From contig CP133967.1 in the NCBI GenBank assembly GCA_036251935.1, forward strand, positions 2,303,488 through 2,367,487: a stretch of DNA of 64,000 bases. Reading direction: 5' to 3'. Both the position numbers and the translations under genes were made by a program. The notes below the pieces were generated by a model. The model saw only the letters and a program-made list of their open reading frames with translations. It was not told where the DNA came from and searched no databases. How positions within the stretch are numbered: the stretch's first letter is position 1; the number at the start of each line of letters is the position of its first letter. This stretch comes from Orbaceae bacterium lpD04. GTDB lineage: Bacteria; Pseudomonadota; Gammaproteobacteria; Enterobacterales; Orbaceae. Shown here in pieces: positions 1-9,368 of the stretch.

Positions 1-441
1 AAATCCAATGTACTTAACTGGCACCGGAACTTCACGACGAGACGGTTTATCTAATAATGTACAAATATTTAAACTTCTTGGTCCACGTAGTTCAAGCAGT
101 TCTTTAACTTTACTTAACGTATTACCGGTATCAATAATATCTTCTACAATTAATACATCTTTACCACGAATATCTTCATCAAGATCTTTCAAAATTTTGA
201 CATCACGGTTGCTATTCATCGCGCTGCCATAACTTGAAGCAGTCATAAAGTCCACCTCATGACCTACAGTAATGGCACGGCTTAAATCCGCCATAAAAAT
301 AAATGAGCCTCGTAATAATCCAATCAAGACTAATTCATTGTTACTATCTTTATAATCATTATTAATTTGCTGCCCTAACGCTTGTACTCTTTTTTTAATA
401 TCTTGTTCAGATATCATCACTTCAACACTATGTTTTTTCAT
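1..441 (-). CDS. hpt: hypoxanthine phosphoribosyltransferase (C-terminus outside window)
   Basis: Purine salvage enzyme that transfers the phosphoribosyl group of PRPP to hypoxanthine (and guanine) in the cytoplasm. Reading leftward from the ATG at 441-439, 147 codons are open to the window edge. The PRPP-binding motif [11 protein letters not shown] is clear, as are [15 protein letters not shown] and the substrate-loop region around SSYGSAMNS, as in bacterial Hpt. The family is about 178 residues, so roughly 30 C-terminal residues lie outside the window. The start follows a purine-rich CTAAAG. It is transcribed divergently from xseB across about 300 AT-rich bases. The assignment is firm; only completeness is unknown. 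Confidence 0.92.
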   Translation of the reverse strand, partial: MKKHSVEVMISEQDIKKRVQALGQQINNDYKDSNNELVLIGLLRGSFIFMADLSRAITVGHEVDFMTASSYGSAMNSNRDVKILKDLDEDIRGKDVLIVEDIIDTGNTLSKVKELLELRGPRSLNICTLLDKPSRREVPVPVKYIGF

Positions 442-747
442 CTTTAGACCAATCTCGTATATAAACGCGACAAATTCTATCAATATTTACTTATAAATCA
501 TAGTAAAGTTATAACAACTGACAAAATAATCTTCACTTCTTTAAATTTTAAATCAATCATGACGGTTAATTAACTAAAAATTAAAACAATTTAATATTTT
601 TCAAAAACATAAAATATATAATAAAAATTGCGTTAGATTAACTTTACACACTTTTTTATTTAAATTGCGGAATAATTATTTGACAAAATCTATAACTTCG
701 ATGGAATTGAGTATATACTAACCGCCAGTAAAAGTAGGAGATAGAAT
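442..747. other. hpt/xseB divergent intergenic region
   Basis: These 306 very AT-rich bases separate the divergent starts of hpt and xseB and must hold both promoters. A perfect TTGACA lies at 680-685, but no good -10 hexamer sits 17 bases downstream. A TATACT at 714-719 lacks a good -35. No ORF, repeat or RNA gene is apparent. A GGAG ribosome-binding site for xseB lies at 737-740. Confidence 0.5.
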
Positions 748-990
748 ATGGCTAAAGCGCGTGAGAAAGTACCCTCTTTTGAAGAAATACTTAAAGAATT
801 AGAAAATGTTGTTAGCAAATTAGAGCTGGGTAATTTGCCTTTAGATGAAGCCTTAAATGAATTTGAAAAAGGCGTCAAATTATCGAAGCAAGGCCAAGTT
901 CAGTTACAAAATGCCGAGCAAAGAATTCAAATATTACTTACCGAGAGCAGTGATGCACAGTTAACTGACTTTGTTGATTCTGCCAATTAA
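748..990 (+). CDS. xseB: exodeoxyribonuclease VII small subunit
   Basis: Small subunit of exonuclease VII, which binds in several copies to XseA and helps degrade single-stranded DNA into oligonucleotides. The 80-residue length and the helical core ([17 protein letters not shown], then [16 protein letters not shown]) are typical of the family. The start is backed by a GGAG eight bases upstream. It heads the xseB-ispA-dxs group conserved in enterics, and ispA starts about 15 bases after its stop. Confidence 0.95.
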   Translation: MAKAREKVPSFEEILKELENVVSKLELGNLPLDEALNEFEKGVKLSKQGQVQLQNAEQRIQILLTESSDAQLTDFVDSAN

Positions 991-1005
991 TACTAAATTG
1001 TGATT

Positions 1006-1890
1006 ATGGATAATTCATTTATTAAGTTACATGAACAATATAGCCAAAGAGTAAATCAATTATTGGCTAATTGCATGGAAAATATTGACGCTTCTTTGTT
1101 AAAAGAGGCAATGCAATACAGCTTACTTGCAGGTGGCAAGCGCATTCGTCCTTTTTTAGTTTATGCAACTGGGCAAATGTTTGATTGTATGCTTGAAAAG
1201 CTTGATTCCTCAGCTATGGCTATAGAAGCTATCCATACCTATTCGCTAATTCATGATGATTTACCAGCCATGGATAACGATGAATTAAGACGAGGCATGC
1301 CGACATGTCATATCAAATATGGCGAAGCTACGGCAATTTTAGCTGGTGATGCCTTACAATCTTTTGGATATTCATTAATCGCTCAAGATCCTTATTTGCC
1401 AGATAGTAATAAAATCTTAATGCTGCAAGAGCTTTCTGCTGCAAGTGGCATATCTGGAATGTGTTTAGGGCAATCACTTGACCTGCAAGCAGAGCATAAT
1501 ATCATTACCATTGATGAGCTTGATCAAATTCATATATATAAAACTGGCGCATTAATTAAAGCCGCCGTGCGCTTTGGTATGTTTGCTGTAGGTGATAAAG
1601 CAATGCAATATCAATCAGCACTCGATAATTATGCGCATTGCATCGGGCTTGCGTTCCAAATTCAAGATGATATTTTAGATGTTATTGGCAATAAAAATAT
1701 AATGGGTAAAAATCAAGGTATGGATAAACAACTGGCTAAAAATACGTATACCTCATTAATTGGCCTTGAAAAATCGATACAAACTTGTCAGCATCTTTAT
1801 CGGCAAGCTATCGAGGCATTAGATAAAATACCTTATAATAGCAAGGCATTGCGTCAATTAGCTGATTTTATTATTACCCGAAATAGTTAA
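1006..1890 (+). CDS. ispA: (2E,6E)-farnesyl diphosphate synthase
   Basis: Condenses DMAPP/GPP with IPP to make farnesyl diphosphate for ubiquinone and undecaprenyl phosphate. Both aspartate-rich motifs are present: the first (HDDLPAMDND) begins near residue 83 and the second (QDDILD) lies near 220-226. The length of 294 residues matches IspA. A GTG at 1000 could also start it, but the ATG at 1006 (MDNSF) aligns better with family N-termini; neither has a strong Shine-Dalgarno. Lying between xseB and dxs, it is probably translated from their shared transcript. Confidence 0.95.
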   Translation: MDNSFIKLHEQYSQRVNQLLANCMENIDASLLKEAMQYSLLAGGKRIRPFLVYATGQMFDCMLEKLDSSAMAIEAIHTYSLIHDDLPAMDNDELRRGMPTCHIKYGEATAILAGDALQSFGYSLIAQDPYLPDSNKILMLQELSAASGISGMCLGQSLDLQAEHNIITIDELDQIHIYKTGALIKAAVRFGMFAVGDKAMQYQSALDNYAHCIGLAFQIQDDILDVIGNKNIMGKNQGMDKQLAKNTYTSLIGLEKSIQTCQHLYRQAIEALDKIPYNSKALRQLADFIITRNS

Positions 1891-1928
1891 TTTACTTTGT
1901 CATTAAATAGAGAAGTTAAAATAGTAAA

Positions 1929-3782
1929 ATGAACCTTGATAATTATCCATTACTTAAAGAGATTAATTCACCAAAAGATTTAAGGCGTTATCTTGTTAAC
2001 CAACTGCCTGAAATTAGTGATGAATTAAGACGATTTTTATTGAACTGTGTCAGCCGTTCAAGCGGTCATTTAGCTTCAGGGTTGGGAGTCATTGAGCTCA
2101 CTATTGCGTTACACTATGTTTATAATACACCCTTTGACCAGCTAATTTGGGATGTCGGTCATCAAGCTTATCCCCATAAAATATTAACGGGTAGGCGCGA
2201 TCGGATGTTAACTATCAGGCAAAAAGATGGACTGCATCCTTTCCCTTGGCGCGAAGAGAGTGAATATGATGTTTTAAGCACTGGCCACTCTTCAACATCG
2301 ATTAGTGCCGCGTTAGGAATTGCAATCGCTGAGCAGCAAGAAAAAACGGGCCGTAAAGTCGCTTGTGTTATTGGTGATGGTGCATTAACAGCTGGCATGG
2401 CGTTTGAAGCTATGAACCACGCAGGCCATTTAAAGCCGGACATGCTCGTCATTGTTAATGATAATGATATGTCAATTTCAGAAAATGTTGGCGCACTAAA
2501 TCAGCATCTAGCGCAGATCCTATCAAGCAGAACTTACGCTTCACTGCGTGAAGGCAGTAAAAAGGTTTTTTCAAATATTCCGCCAGTCAAAGAATTTTTA
2601 AAGAAAACAGAGGAACATTTAAAAGGCTTAGTGACACCAGCAATATTATTTGAAGAACTTGGCTTTAACTATATTGGCCCCGTTGATGGTCATGATTTAG
2701 AAAGTTTAATAAGTACACTAACCAAAGTTCGTCAATTAAAAGGCCCACAGCTATTACATGTTATAACTCAAAAGGGCAAAGGCTATGCACCTGCTGAAAA
2801 AAATCCCGTACTTTGGCATGGTGTACCAAAATTTAACCCTTCTGAAGGAATTATTGACCAAACAACAAATCATGTGCCAACTTACTCACAAATATTTGGT
2901 GATTGGCTTTGTGAAGTTGCAAAGCAAGATAAAAAGTTAGTGGCAATAACGCCAGCTATGGGAGAAGGTTCTGGCATGAAAAAATTTGCTGAACTTTATC
3001 CAAACCAGTTTTTTGATGTCGCAATTGCAGAGCAGCACGCAGTAACCTTTGCAGCCGGGCTTGCAATTAATGGCAAAAAACCAGTCGTTGCAATCTACTC
3101 TACTTTTTTACAACGCGCTTATGATCAAGTTATTCATGATATTGCAATTCAAAACTTACCAGTATTATTTGCAATTGATCGTGCAGGAATTGTTGGCCCA
3201 GATGGCCCTACTCATCAAGGCGCATTTGACATTAGCTTTCTACGCTGTATTCCAAACCTAATTATTATGGCGCCAAGTGATGGCACTGAGTGTCTTAATA
3301 TGCTTGATACCGGTTACCATTGCTCAGGCCCGGCGGTCGTTCGCTATCCTAGAGGTGATGTAAATAATTACGAGCCATCATCACCACAAAAAATAGAAAT
3401 AGGTAAAAGTAAACTTATCCGTCAAGGGCGTAACATTGCTATTCTCAACTTTGGTTCATTACTACCTGAAGCACTTAAATCAGCACAAATGCTTGATGCA
3501 ACGGTAATTGATATGCGATTTATTAAGCCACTAGATGAATCTGCAATTTTACAAGCGGCACAAACTCATTCAACGCTAGTCACTTTAGAAGAGAATGTTA
3601 TTCAAGGTGGCGCTGGTAGTGCTGTAAATGAATTTATTCTGGCGAAAAAACTTAAATGTGATATGTTAAATTTGGGTTTACCTGATAAGTTTATACCTCA
3701 AGGCTCACAAGCAGAAATAAGAGATAGCCTCGGCTTAACTGCTGATAAGCTAACAGAAAAAATAAAATCATTTATAAATTAA
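1929..3782 (+). CDS. dxs: 1-deoxy-D-xylulose-5-phosphate synthase
   Basis: First enzyme of the MEP isoprenoid pathway: it joins pyruvate and glyceraldehyde 3-phosphate using thiamine diphosphate. At 617 residues it is full length. The TPP-binding GDG begins near residue 149 and is followed by the NDNDMSIS segment. The transketolase-type middle and C-terminal domains are intact ([13 protein letters not shown], then [15 protein letters not shown]). It lies 38 bases after ispA, so two isoprenoid genes sit together. Nothing is odd. Confidence 0.97.
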   Translation: MNLDNYPLLKEINSPKDLRRYLVNQLPEISDELRRFLLNCVSRSSGHLASGLGVIELTIALHYVYNTPFDQLIWDVGHQAYPHKILTGRRDRMLTIRQKDGLHPFPWREESEYDVLSTGHSSTSISAALGIAIAEQQEKTGRKVACVIGDGALTAGMAFEAMNHAGHLKPDMLVIVNDNDMSISENVGALNQHLAQILSSRTYASLREGSKKVFSNIPPVKEFLKKTEEHLKGLVTPAILFEELGFNYIGPVDGHDLESLISTLTKVRQLKGPQLLHVITQKGKGYAPAEKNPVLWHGVPKFNPSEGIIDQTTNHVPTYSQIFGDWLCEVAKQDKKLVAITPAMGEGSGMKKFAELYPNQFFDVAIAEQHAVTFAAGLAINGKKPVVAIYSTFLQRAYDQVIHDIAIQNLPVLFAIDRAGIVGPDGPTHQGAFDISFLRCIPNLIIMAPSDGTECLNMLDTGYHCSGPAVVRYPRGDVNNYEPSSPQKIEIGKSKLIRQGRNIAILNFGSLLPEALKSAQMLDATVIDMRFIKPLDESAILQAAQTHSTLVTLEENVIQGGAGSAVNEFILAKKLKCDMLNLGLPDKFIPQGSQAEIRDSLGLTADKLTEKIKSFIN

Positions 3783-3792
3783 TAGGTTAATC

Positions 3793-4101
3793 ATGGATAC
3801 ACAAGTTGTTAATATTCATATTTTTGGTCGGACATTAAAGTTATCTTGCCCGATCAATGAAATTGATGCGCTCAATTTAGCGGCAAAAGATCTCGATGAT
3901 AGGCTTAATGAATTACGTCGTAAAACACAACTCATGAATAGCGATCAGCTTATTATTACTGCTGCGCTTAACATATCGTACGAGCTGACTAAAGAAAAAC
4001 TTAAAAATGGCCAATTAGATAGTGAATTTAATGATCGTCTAAAAACACTACAAAAATTACTAGAAAATGCGTTAAATTTTAGCAATCAGTCATCTTTATA
4101 G
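3793..4101 (+). CDS. zapA: cell division protein ZapA
   Basis: Small FtsZ-associated protein that bundles protofilaments and stabilises the Z ring. The 102-residue length, the N-terminal globular part (VNIHIFGRTLKLSCP) and the C-terminal coiled coil are those of ZapA. It starts 10 bases after dxs and is followed at once by 6S RNA and fau, the conserved zapA-ssrS-fau order of gammaproteobacteria. This context supports the call as strongly as the sequence. Confidence 0.93.
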   Translation: MDTQVVNIHIFGRTLKLSCPINEIDALNLAAKDLDDRLNELRRKTQLMNSDQLIITAALNISYELTKEKLKNGQLDSEFNDRLKTLQKLLENALNFSNQSSL

Positions 4102-4121
4102 TCGAAATAGTCAAAAAATTT

Positions 4122-4153
4122 TTGCCCATTTGTAGAAATTTGTATTATGATAG
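4122..4153 (+). promoter_or_regulatory. probable sigma-70 promoter of 6S RNA
   Basis: A TTGCCC at 4122-4127 and overlapping TATTAT/TATGAT hexamers at 4143-4151 lie immediately before the predicted 6S RNA 5' end. Spacing is 15 or 18 bases depending on which -10 is chosen. The assignment is by consensus only. Confidence 0.5.
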
Positions 4154-4336
4154 ATATCTCTGAGATGTTCGCGAACGGGTCAGTCCCCTGAGCCGATAAT
4201 CTTTACTTATAGAGCTACTATGAATATTGATTGGTGTGTATGCCTTCTCGTTAAGGAAACCTAAAGATCAAACGTGGTGCTCACCTTGAACTTCGGGTTC
4301 AAGGGTTACAACCTGTAACGACATCTTGGAGACCTT
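4154..4336 (+). ncRNA. ssrS: 6S RNA
   Basis: 6S RNA binds the sigma-70 RNA polymerase holoenzyme and mimics an open promoter in stationary phase. The sequence shows the hallmark 5' part (TCTCTGAGATGTTCGC, then GTCAGTCCCCTGAGCCGAT) and the 3' part (CACCTTGAACTTCGGGTTC, then AAGGGTTACAACCTG and CATCTTGGAGA). The two ends pair to form the closing stem around the large central bubble. The length of 183 nt matches E. coli. It lies between zapA and fau as in other gammaproteobacteria. End positions are set by alignment to the known RNA from memory and may be off by a few bases. Confidence 0.95.
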
Positions 4337-4360
4337 AAATAATTTAATTTGAAATAAATT

Positions 4361-4930
4361 ATGCAAACACAATCATCAGTTACAAAAGAAATTCGCTCAA
4401 AAGTTCGTAATATTAGACGCGAATTACCACAAGAACAGCGTTTGATAGCTGAGCATGGTATTTACCAACAAATTAAAAAGCATCCTAAAGTATCAAGTGC
4501 AAAACATATTGCCATTTTTCTTTCTTTTGATGGCGAATTAAATACGAAACCCATCATTGAGTATTTCTGGCAACAAAAAAAATCTATTTTCATCCCGATT
4601 ATTCACCCTTTTAATAATGACCATATGCTTTTTCTTCGCTATGATAAACAAACAGAATTAACGCGTAATCGATTTGGTATATTACAACCCAAATTGGATG
4701 TTAGAAATATCATTCCTTATAAAAAATTAGATATTATTTTTACGCCACTTGTCGCTTTTGACGAGCGAAACTATCGTATTGGCATGGGTCGTGGCTATTA
4801 TGACCGATTACTCACGGGTTATCAGCAAACCGACATCTACCCAATTGGCCTTGCATTTACCTGCCAAAAAATTAGCTATATCCCAAATCAACCTTGGGAT
4901 GTTCAACTACCTGAGATTATTAACGCTTAA
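4361..4930 (+). CDS. fau: 5-formyltetrahydrofolate cyclo-ligase
   Basis: ATP-dependent conversion of 5-formyl-THF to 5,10-methenyl-THF in folate metabolism (YgfA/MTHFS family). It has 189 residues. The family signature RIGMGRGYYDRLL lies near residue 140 and the N-terminal EIRSKVRNIRREL helix is typical. It starts 25 bases after the 3' end of 6S RNA, which in E. coli is co-transcribed with this gene. The start has no strong Shine-Dalgarno. Confidence 0.93.
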   Translation: MQTQSSVTKEIRSKVRNIRRELPQEQRLIAEHGIYQQIKKHPKVSSAKHIAIFLSFDGELNTKPIIEYFWQQKKSIFIPIIHPFNNDHMLFLRYDKQTELTRNRFGILQPKLDVRNIIPYKKLDIIFTPLVAFDERNYRIGMGRGYYDRLLTGYQQTDIYPIGLAFTCQKISYIPNQPWDVQLPEIINA

Positions 4931-5052
4931 TACTAATTTAAGTTGCGGTCATTACAATAAAAAGCTATAATCCACGCGCTTTATATAGCAATCAAATTTT
5001 GCCAATTGCTGGGTCGCCTGTAATTGGTTTATTAATAAATAAGAGAGATATT

Positions 5053-5337
5053 ATGTTTACATTAGATGCTGAAACAAAAAAAGAGCAGGGAAAGAGTGCG
5101 AGCCGCCGCCTGCGTCTTGCGGGTAAATTCCCAGCAATTATTTACGGTGGTTCAGAAGCTGCTGTATCAATCATACTTGATCATAACCAAGTATTTAATA
5201 TGCAAGCTAAACCTGAATTTTATTCTGAAGTTTTAACAATTTCAGTAGATGGCAAAGAAATTAAAGTTAAAATTCAAGCTGTACAACGCCATCCTTTCAA
5301 ACCAAAATTATTACATATGGATTTTGTTAGAGCATAG
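5053..5337 (+). CDS. rplY: 50S ribosomal protein L25
   Basis: 5S-rRNA-binding ribosomal protein. The start is the ATG at 5053, preceded by AAGAGAG. It gives MFTLDAE and a 94-residue protein, the same length as E. coli L25. A longer reading from 4999 adds 18 residues absent from the family. [21 protein letters not shown] and the C-terminal [15 protein letters not shown] are near-identical to enteric L25. A terminator follows directly. Confidence 0.97.
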   Translation: MFTLDAETKKEQGKSASRRLRLAGKFPAIIYGGSEAAVSIILDHNQVFNMQAKPEFYSEVLTISVDGKEIKVKIQAVQRHPFKPKLLHMDFVRA

Positions 5338-5354
5338 TATATATAATTGATATT

Positions 5355-5376
5355 AGGCTGCATTTGCAGCCTTTTT
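5355..5376 (+). terminator. rho-independent terminator after rplY
   Basis: GGCTGCA and TGCAGCC pair to form a compact GC-rich hairpin, followed by CTTTTT. It lies 18 bases after the rplY stop. Confidence 0.85.
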
Positions 5377-5667
5377 AATAACCTAAATGTCCCCTATTAT
5401 CTTCGCTAATATATAACTTAATTCAATTATTCTTTTTAACTTATTCCTCAAAGCGAAAAACTAAAAAGAATCACAACCTATCAATCTAATAATCAGAAAT
5501 AACTAGATTATTATTCCGAAAAAATGATAATAATTAAAACGGTATCTTAATTATTATTGTATATGTGGTTAAAGAACCACTAAACTGATCGACTGCATAT
5601 ATAAATCATAAATAGATATGATAATATAAAGAGATTAATCTTAATGAGTAAATTTAGGAGAGACGTG
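5377..5667. other. intergenic region upstream of zwf
   Basis: About 290 AT-rich bases without a credible gene. They hold the zwf promoter region. A small perfect inverted repeat, GTGGTT-AAAG-AACCAC, lies near 5566-5581 and could be an operator half-site pair or a leader hairpin. No other structure is seen. Confidence 0.4.
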
Positions 5668-7137
5668 ATGTCTTTTGATAACTTGGATATACCAGCATGT
5701 GATCTGGTAATTTTTGGCGCTAAAGGTGACTTAACTAGGCGAAAACTCCTCCCATCTTTGTATCAGCTAGAAAAGTATGGCCACCTACCTAAAGAAACAA
5801 AAATACTCGGTGTTGGTAGAGCTGATTGGGATAAAACCGCTTATGCAGAAATCGCTAAAGATGCATTATCTACTTTTATGAGTGATCCAATTGAAGATGA
5901 GATTTGGCAACGTTTTTGTGCAAGGCTTGATTTTCATAAACTTGATGTAAATGATCTTGCTGCTTTTGAAGGCCTTAAAAATCAATTAAATTCAAATAAA
6001 CCAGCTATTTTTTATTTTGCTATGCATCCAGGTACCTTTGGTACTATTTGTCAGGGCCTTGCTCAAGCGGGGTTAAATCAGAGTCAAAATCGTATTGTGA
6101 TGGAAAAACCACTAGGAACTGATTTACAGTCTTCTTGTGATATTAATGATGCCGTCGCTAAATATTTTGAAGAGTCTCAAGTTTATCGAATTGACCATTA
6201 TCTCGGTAAAGAAACAGTGCTTAATCTTCTTGCACTTCGTTTTGCAAATCCTATTTTTTCGACTTTATGGGATAGAAACTCAATTGATCATGTTCAAATT
6301 ACGGTTGCCGAACAAGTGGGTATTGAAGGACGTTGGAGCTATTTTGATAAAGCAGGCCAAATGCGTGATATGGTACAAAATCATTTATTACAAATTTTAA
6401 CAATGATAGCCATGTCACCTCCAGCAAACTTAGAAGATAACAGCATCCGCCAAGAAAAAATAACGGTATTAAAAGCGCTAAGACCAATCACAAAACATAA
6501 TATTCGAGAAAAAGCAGTTCGAGGCCAATATACAGCAGGATTTGTTAATGGCGTTAACGTACCAGGTTATTTAGAAGAAGATGGTGCGAATAAAACCAGT
6601 AATACTGAAACATTTATCTCAATACGCGTTGATATTGATAACTGGCGCTGGGCTGGCGTACCTTTCTACTTAAGGACAGGTAAACGTTTGCCAAGTAAAT
6701 GTTCAGAAGTTGTTATTTACTTTAAAAATCAACCACTTAATCTATTTAGTGACTCCTATCCACAGTTACCACAAAATAAATTAACGATCCGTTTACAACC
6801 CGATGAAGGTGTTGATATTGAGATCTTAAATAAAGTCCCTGGGCTTGAGAGTAATACAACATTACAGACCACTAAGCTAGACTTGAGTTTTGATGAAACA
6901 TTTCACCAGCATATTGCTGATGCTTATGAGCGCTTATTACTTGAAGTTATGCGTGGACGCCAAGCACTATTTGTCCACCGTGATGAAGTTGAAGCTGCAT
7001 GGAAATGGGCAGACTCAATACTAAATGCATGGGCTGATGATAAAGAAGCACCTAAAGCGTATCAAGCAGGCACTTGGGGCCCAGTTGCCTCTGTTGCACT
7101 AATCACTAAAGATGGCCGTTCATGGAATGAATTTTAA
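5668..7137 (+). CDS. zwf: glucose-6-phosphate 1-dehydrogenase
   Basis: NADP-linked first step of the oxidative pentose phosphate and Entner-Doudoroff routes. The start is chosen at 5668 (MSFDNLD), where AGGAG sits seven bases upstream; an ATG at 5644 would add eight residues with no support. That gives 489 residues, as in enterics. The Rossmann motif FGAKGDLTRRKL is N-terminal, the active-site RIDHYLGKE lies near residue 174-182, and the C-terminus ends GRSWNEF. pgl follows after 12 bases, so the two form an operon. Confidence 0.97.
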   Translation: MSFDNLDIPACDLVIFGAKGDLTRRKLLPSLYQLEKYGHLPKETKILGVGRADWDKTAYAEIAKDALSTFMSDPIEDEIWQRFCARLDFHKLDVNDLAAFEGLKNQLNSNKPAIFYFAMHPGTFGTICQGLAQAGLNQSQNRIVMEKPLGTDLQSSCDINDAVAKYFEESQVYRIDHYLGKETVLNLLALRFANPIFSTLWDRNSIDHVQITVAEQVGIEGRWSYFDKAGQMRDMVQNHLLQILTMIAMSPPANLEDNSIRQEKITVLKALRPITKHNIREKAVRGQYTAGFVNGVNVPGYLEEDGANKTSNTETFISIRVDIDNWRWAGVPFYLRTGKRLPSKCSEVVIYFKNQPLNLFSDSYPQLPQNKLTIRLQPDEGVDIEILNKVPGLESNTTLQTTKLDLSFDETFHQHIADAYERLLLEVMRGRQALFVHRDEVEAAWKWADSILNAWADDKEAPKAYQAGTWGPVASVALITKDGRSWNEF

Positions 7138-7149
7138 TAAGGTAACATT

Positions 7150-7845
7150 ATGTTTATATTAAATGAATATAGTTCGTCAGAGCAGTTAACACAAGATATG
7201 GTCAATAATATTGTGACTGAATTAAAAAGCGCCGTAAACAAACGCGGCGTTGCTTCAATTGCAGTATCGGGCGGTAAAACACCTATTCCATTATTTAACC
7301 TATTAAGCAAACAGCAACTACCATGGAGTAAAATCTATATCACCTTGGTTGATGATCGTTGGGTTGATAGTACTGATGATGCGAGTAATGAAAAACTGGT
7401 GATAACTCATCTATTACAAAATGAAGCAACACTAGCTAATTTTATCGGCTTAAAAAATAATGCACCGACGCCTTTTAAGGGCGAACTTGCAACGCAAGAA
7501 AAACTCGCTGAAATACCGATGCCATTTGATGTTGTCATTCTTGGTATGGGTGAAGATGGCCACACGGCGTCACTATTTCCTCATGCTGAAAATTTATCAT
7601 CAGGCTTAGACATGCATTCAAACAAAGTTGTTGTCGGCATGACGCCCTTAACAGCGCCACTTGATCGCATCACATTGACATTACCTGCCATTTTAAATAG
7701 CCAAAACATTTATTTGCATTTAGTTGGTAATAGTAAAAAAACAGTTTTAGCGCAAGCTTTAGATGGAAAAGATATTGTTAATATGCCTATTCGTGCTATT
7801 TTACAGCAAGATAAAGTAAAGGTCGTTGGCTTTTGGTGTAATTAA
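7150..7845 (+). CDS. pgl: 6-phosphogluconolactonase (DevB type)
   Basis: Hydrolyses 6-phosphogluconolactone made by Zwf. It has 231 residues with the NagB/DevB fold signatures VSGGKTPIPLF, LVDDRWV and GMGEDGHTASLFP, the last carrying the catalytic histidine. Translation starts at 7150 after a TAAGGT. It is the DevB-type lactonase rather than the beta-propeller enzyme of E. coli. No gnd follows in this window, so 6-phosphogluconate dehydrogenase, if present, is elsewhere. Confidence 0.95.
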   Translation: MFILNEYSSSEQLTQDMVNNIVTELKSAVNKRGVASIAVSGGKTPIPLFNLLSKQQLPWSKIYITLVDDRWVDSTDDASNEKLVITHLLQNEATLANFIGLKNNAPTPFKGELATQEKLAEIPMPFDVVILGMGEDGHTASLFPHAENLSSGLDMHSNKVVVGMTPLTAPLDRITLTLPAILNSQNIYLHLVGNSKKTVLAQALDGKDIVNMPIRAILQQDKVKVVGFWCN

Positions 7846-7858
7846 CTTGAACTCATAA

Positions 7859-7899
7859 AATCAAGAGATACCAGCAATAAAAGCTGATATTTCTTGATT
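7859..7899 (+). terminator. hairpin after pgl, possible terminator
   Basis: AATCAAGAGATACCAGC pairs with GCTGATATTTCTTGATT (about 17 base pairs including wobble pairs, seven-base loop). No strong U-run follows, so termination is plausible but not certain. Confidence 0.45.
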
Positions 7900-7990
7900 G
7901 AGTTATTAATGACTTTTCGCAAACGGGTAAAAAGATTCTGTAATATACTTTTTAGATAAATCAAGATAATTGATTATTAAGGCCAACATT

Positions 7991-8959
7991 ATGGATATAT
8001 TTGATCGAGACCAAGAGAATGAACTACTAACCGAGATTGCTGTTGCTTATTATGAGAATGCGCAAACTCAAGAAGAGATTGCTAAACGATTTGGGATCTC
8101 ACGTATCAAAGTCGGTCGTTTATTAAAGAAAGCTCGAACTGAAGGTATTGTTGAAATTAATGTTAAATATCACCCTATTTTTAGCTCAAAGATTGAACAG
8201 CAGTTTGTTAACGCATTTGGCATCAAAAGAGCGCTAATTGCCATTGACCACCAAGATGAAGAAGAACAACGTAGACAAGTTGCTTCGCTCGTCACTAATT
8301 ATCTTTCAAGTGTACTAAAAAATGGCATGTCAATCGCGGTTGGTCAAGGCCGGAATGTTGCAGCCATTGCAAGTCATATTGGTGTCTTTCCTGAAAAACA
8401 GTGTAAATTTATCTGTGGTATTGGCGGAACGCTTCGAGATGGCGAATTTATTGATGCTGACCATATTAGTCGTAATTTAGCTCGAAAATTTAATGCAACA
8501 AGTGAAACACTTTATGCACCGGCTTATGTTGAAAATAGAGAATTAAAAAAAGCATTTTTACAAAACCGAGTAATTAAAGAAACTTTAGAACGAGCGAGGA
8601 AAGCTGATATTGCCTTAGTTGGCCTTGGTGATATGAACGATAATAGTTATATGGTGCAATTGGGTTGGTTTACACCTCAAGAAATCATCAATGCTAGTAT
8701 CAATCAAGGCGCGATAGGTGAAATTGCGGGCTATGGATTTTTTGATATTCAAGGTAGACCCGTTGATACGGTTATGAATGATCGTGTTATTGGGCTAAGT
8801 ATTGAAGAGCTAAAAAATATCCCTTGTGTGATAGCGATTGCTTCTGAAAACACGAAGGCAATGGCTATATTAGGTGCATTAAAATCAGGTGTTATTGATA
8901 TTATTGCAACGAGTGCCTCAAATGCTCGTACGGTGCTAAATCTGCAACAGCATAAATAA
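7991..8959 (+). CDS. SorC/DeoR-family sugar-phosphate-binding transcriptional regulator
   Basis: An N-terminal helix-turn-helix (about residues 15-50: AYYENAQTQEEIAKRFGIS then RIKVGRLLKKAR) precedes a long SorC-type effector domain with the GQGRNVAAIA and CGIGGTLRDGEF segments. The start at 7991 has AAGG eight bases upstream; a TTG at 7970 is less likely. It has 322 residues. Family members bind phosphorylated sugars to control carbohydrate genes. It lies between zwf-pgl and tal-tkt on the same strand, so a role in controlling the pentose phosphate genes is a fair inference. The ligand cannot be read from the sequence. Confidence 0.85.
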   Translation: MDIFDRDQENELLTEIAVAYYENAQTQEEIAKRFGISRIKVGRLLKKARTEGIVEINVKYHPIFSSKIEQQFVNAFGIKRALIAIDHQDEEEQRRQVASLVTNYLSSVLKNGMSIAVGQGRNVAAIASHIGVFPEKQCKFICGIGGTLRDGEFIDADHISRNLARKFNATSETLYAPAYVENRELKKAFLQNRVIKETLERARKADIALVGLGDMNDNSYMVQLGWFTPQEIINASINQGAIGEIAGYGFFDIQGRPVDTVMNDRVIGLSIEELKNIPCVIAIASENTKAMAILGALKSGVIDIIATSASNARTVLNLQQHK

Positions 8960-9368
8960 TGCTAGGTTCAACATCATTACGCCATTTACTATTGGTATAG
9001 TGTCTAATTTTATCATTCTTGGCATATATAAATGCTATTAGTAATAATTTACTCATAAAATATTAAATTACGATCTTGATCACGTACCGTTTTATATTTA
9101 TATTATATACTAACAAAAGTTACAGCAATGAACTTTTGAACACATTAAAGGTATTTAATTTAATTCATAAGATCTGCTAAGTCATTATTGAAGAATCTAA
9201 GTATTAAATTTAATAGCCAATAACGGAAGTAGAGAGAACCAATTATGATCACGCAAACTTAGAGTGAAACGTGATTGAGTATAATTATTATGTTATTAAC
9301 ACAATAACTCTACTATAATAATTGAGTTTATTATTTATCAAACATGTTTTCTTTTTGAGGATATATCC
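8960..9368. other. long leader/intergenic region upstream of tal
   Basis: 409 bases without a credible gene. The octamer TGATCACG occurs at 9077-9084 and again at about 9246-9253. A CGTGAT at 9270-9275 forms an inverted partner of the second copy. A GTTATT-AACAC-AATAAC palindrome lies at 9292-9308. These are candidate regulator sites for tal or for the neighbouring SorC-type gene. The binding protein is unknown. Confidence 0.4.

Noticed and set aside
2168-2452. 94-codon minus-strand frame inside dxs
   Set aside because: Antisense to the conserved TPP-binding region of dxs.
4999-5052. upstream extension of rplY
   Set aside because: The added 18 residues have no counterpart in L25, and the ribosome-binding site supports the start at 5053.
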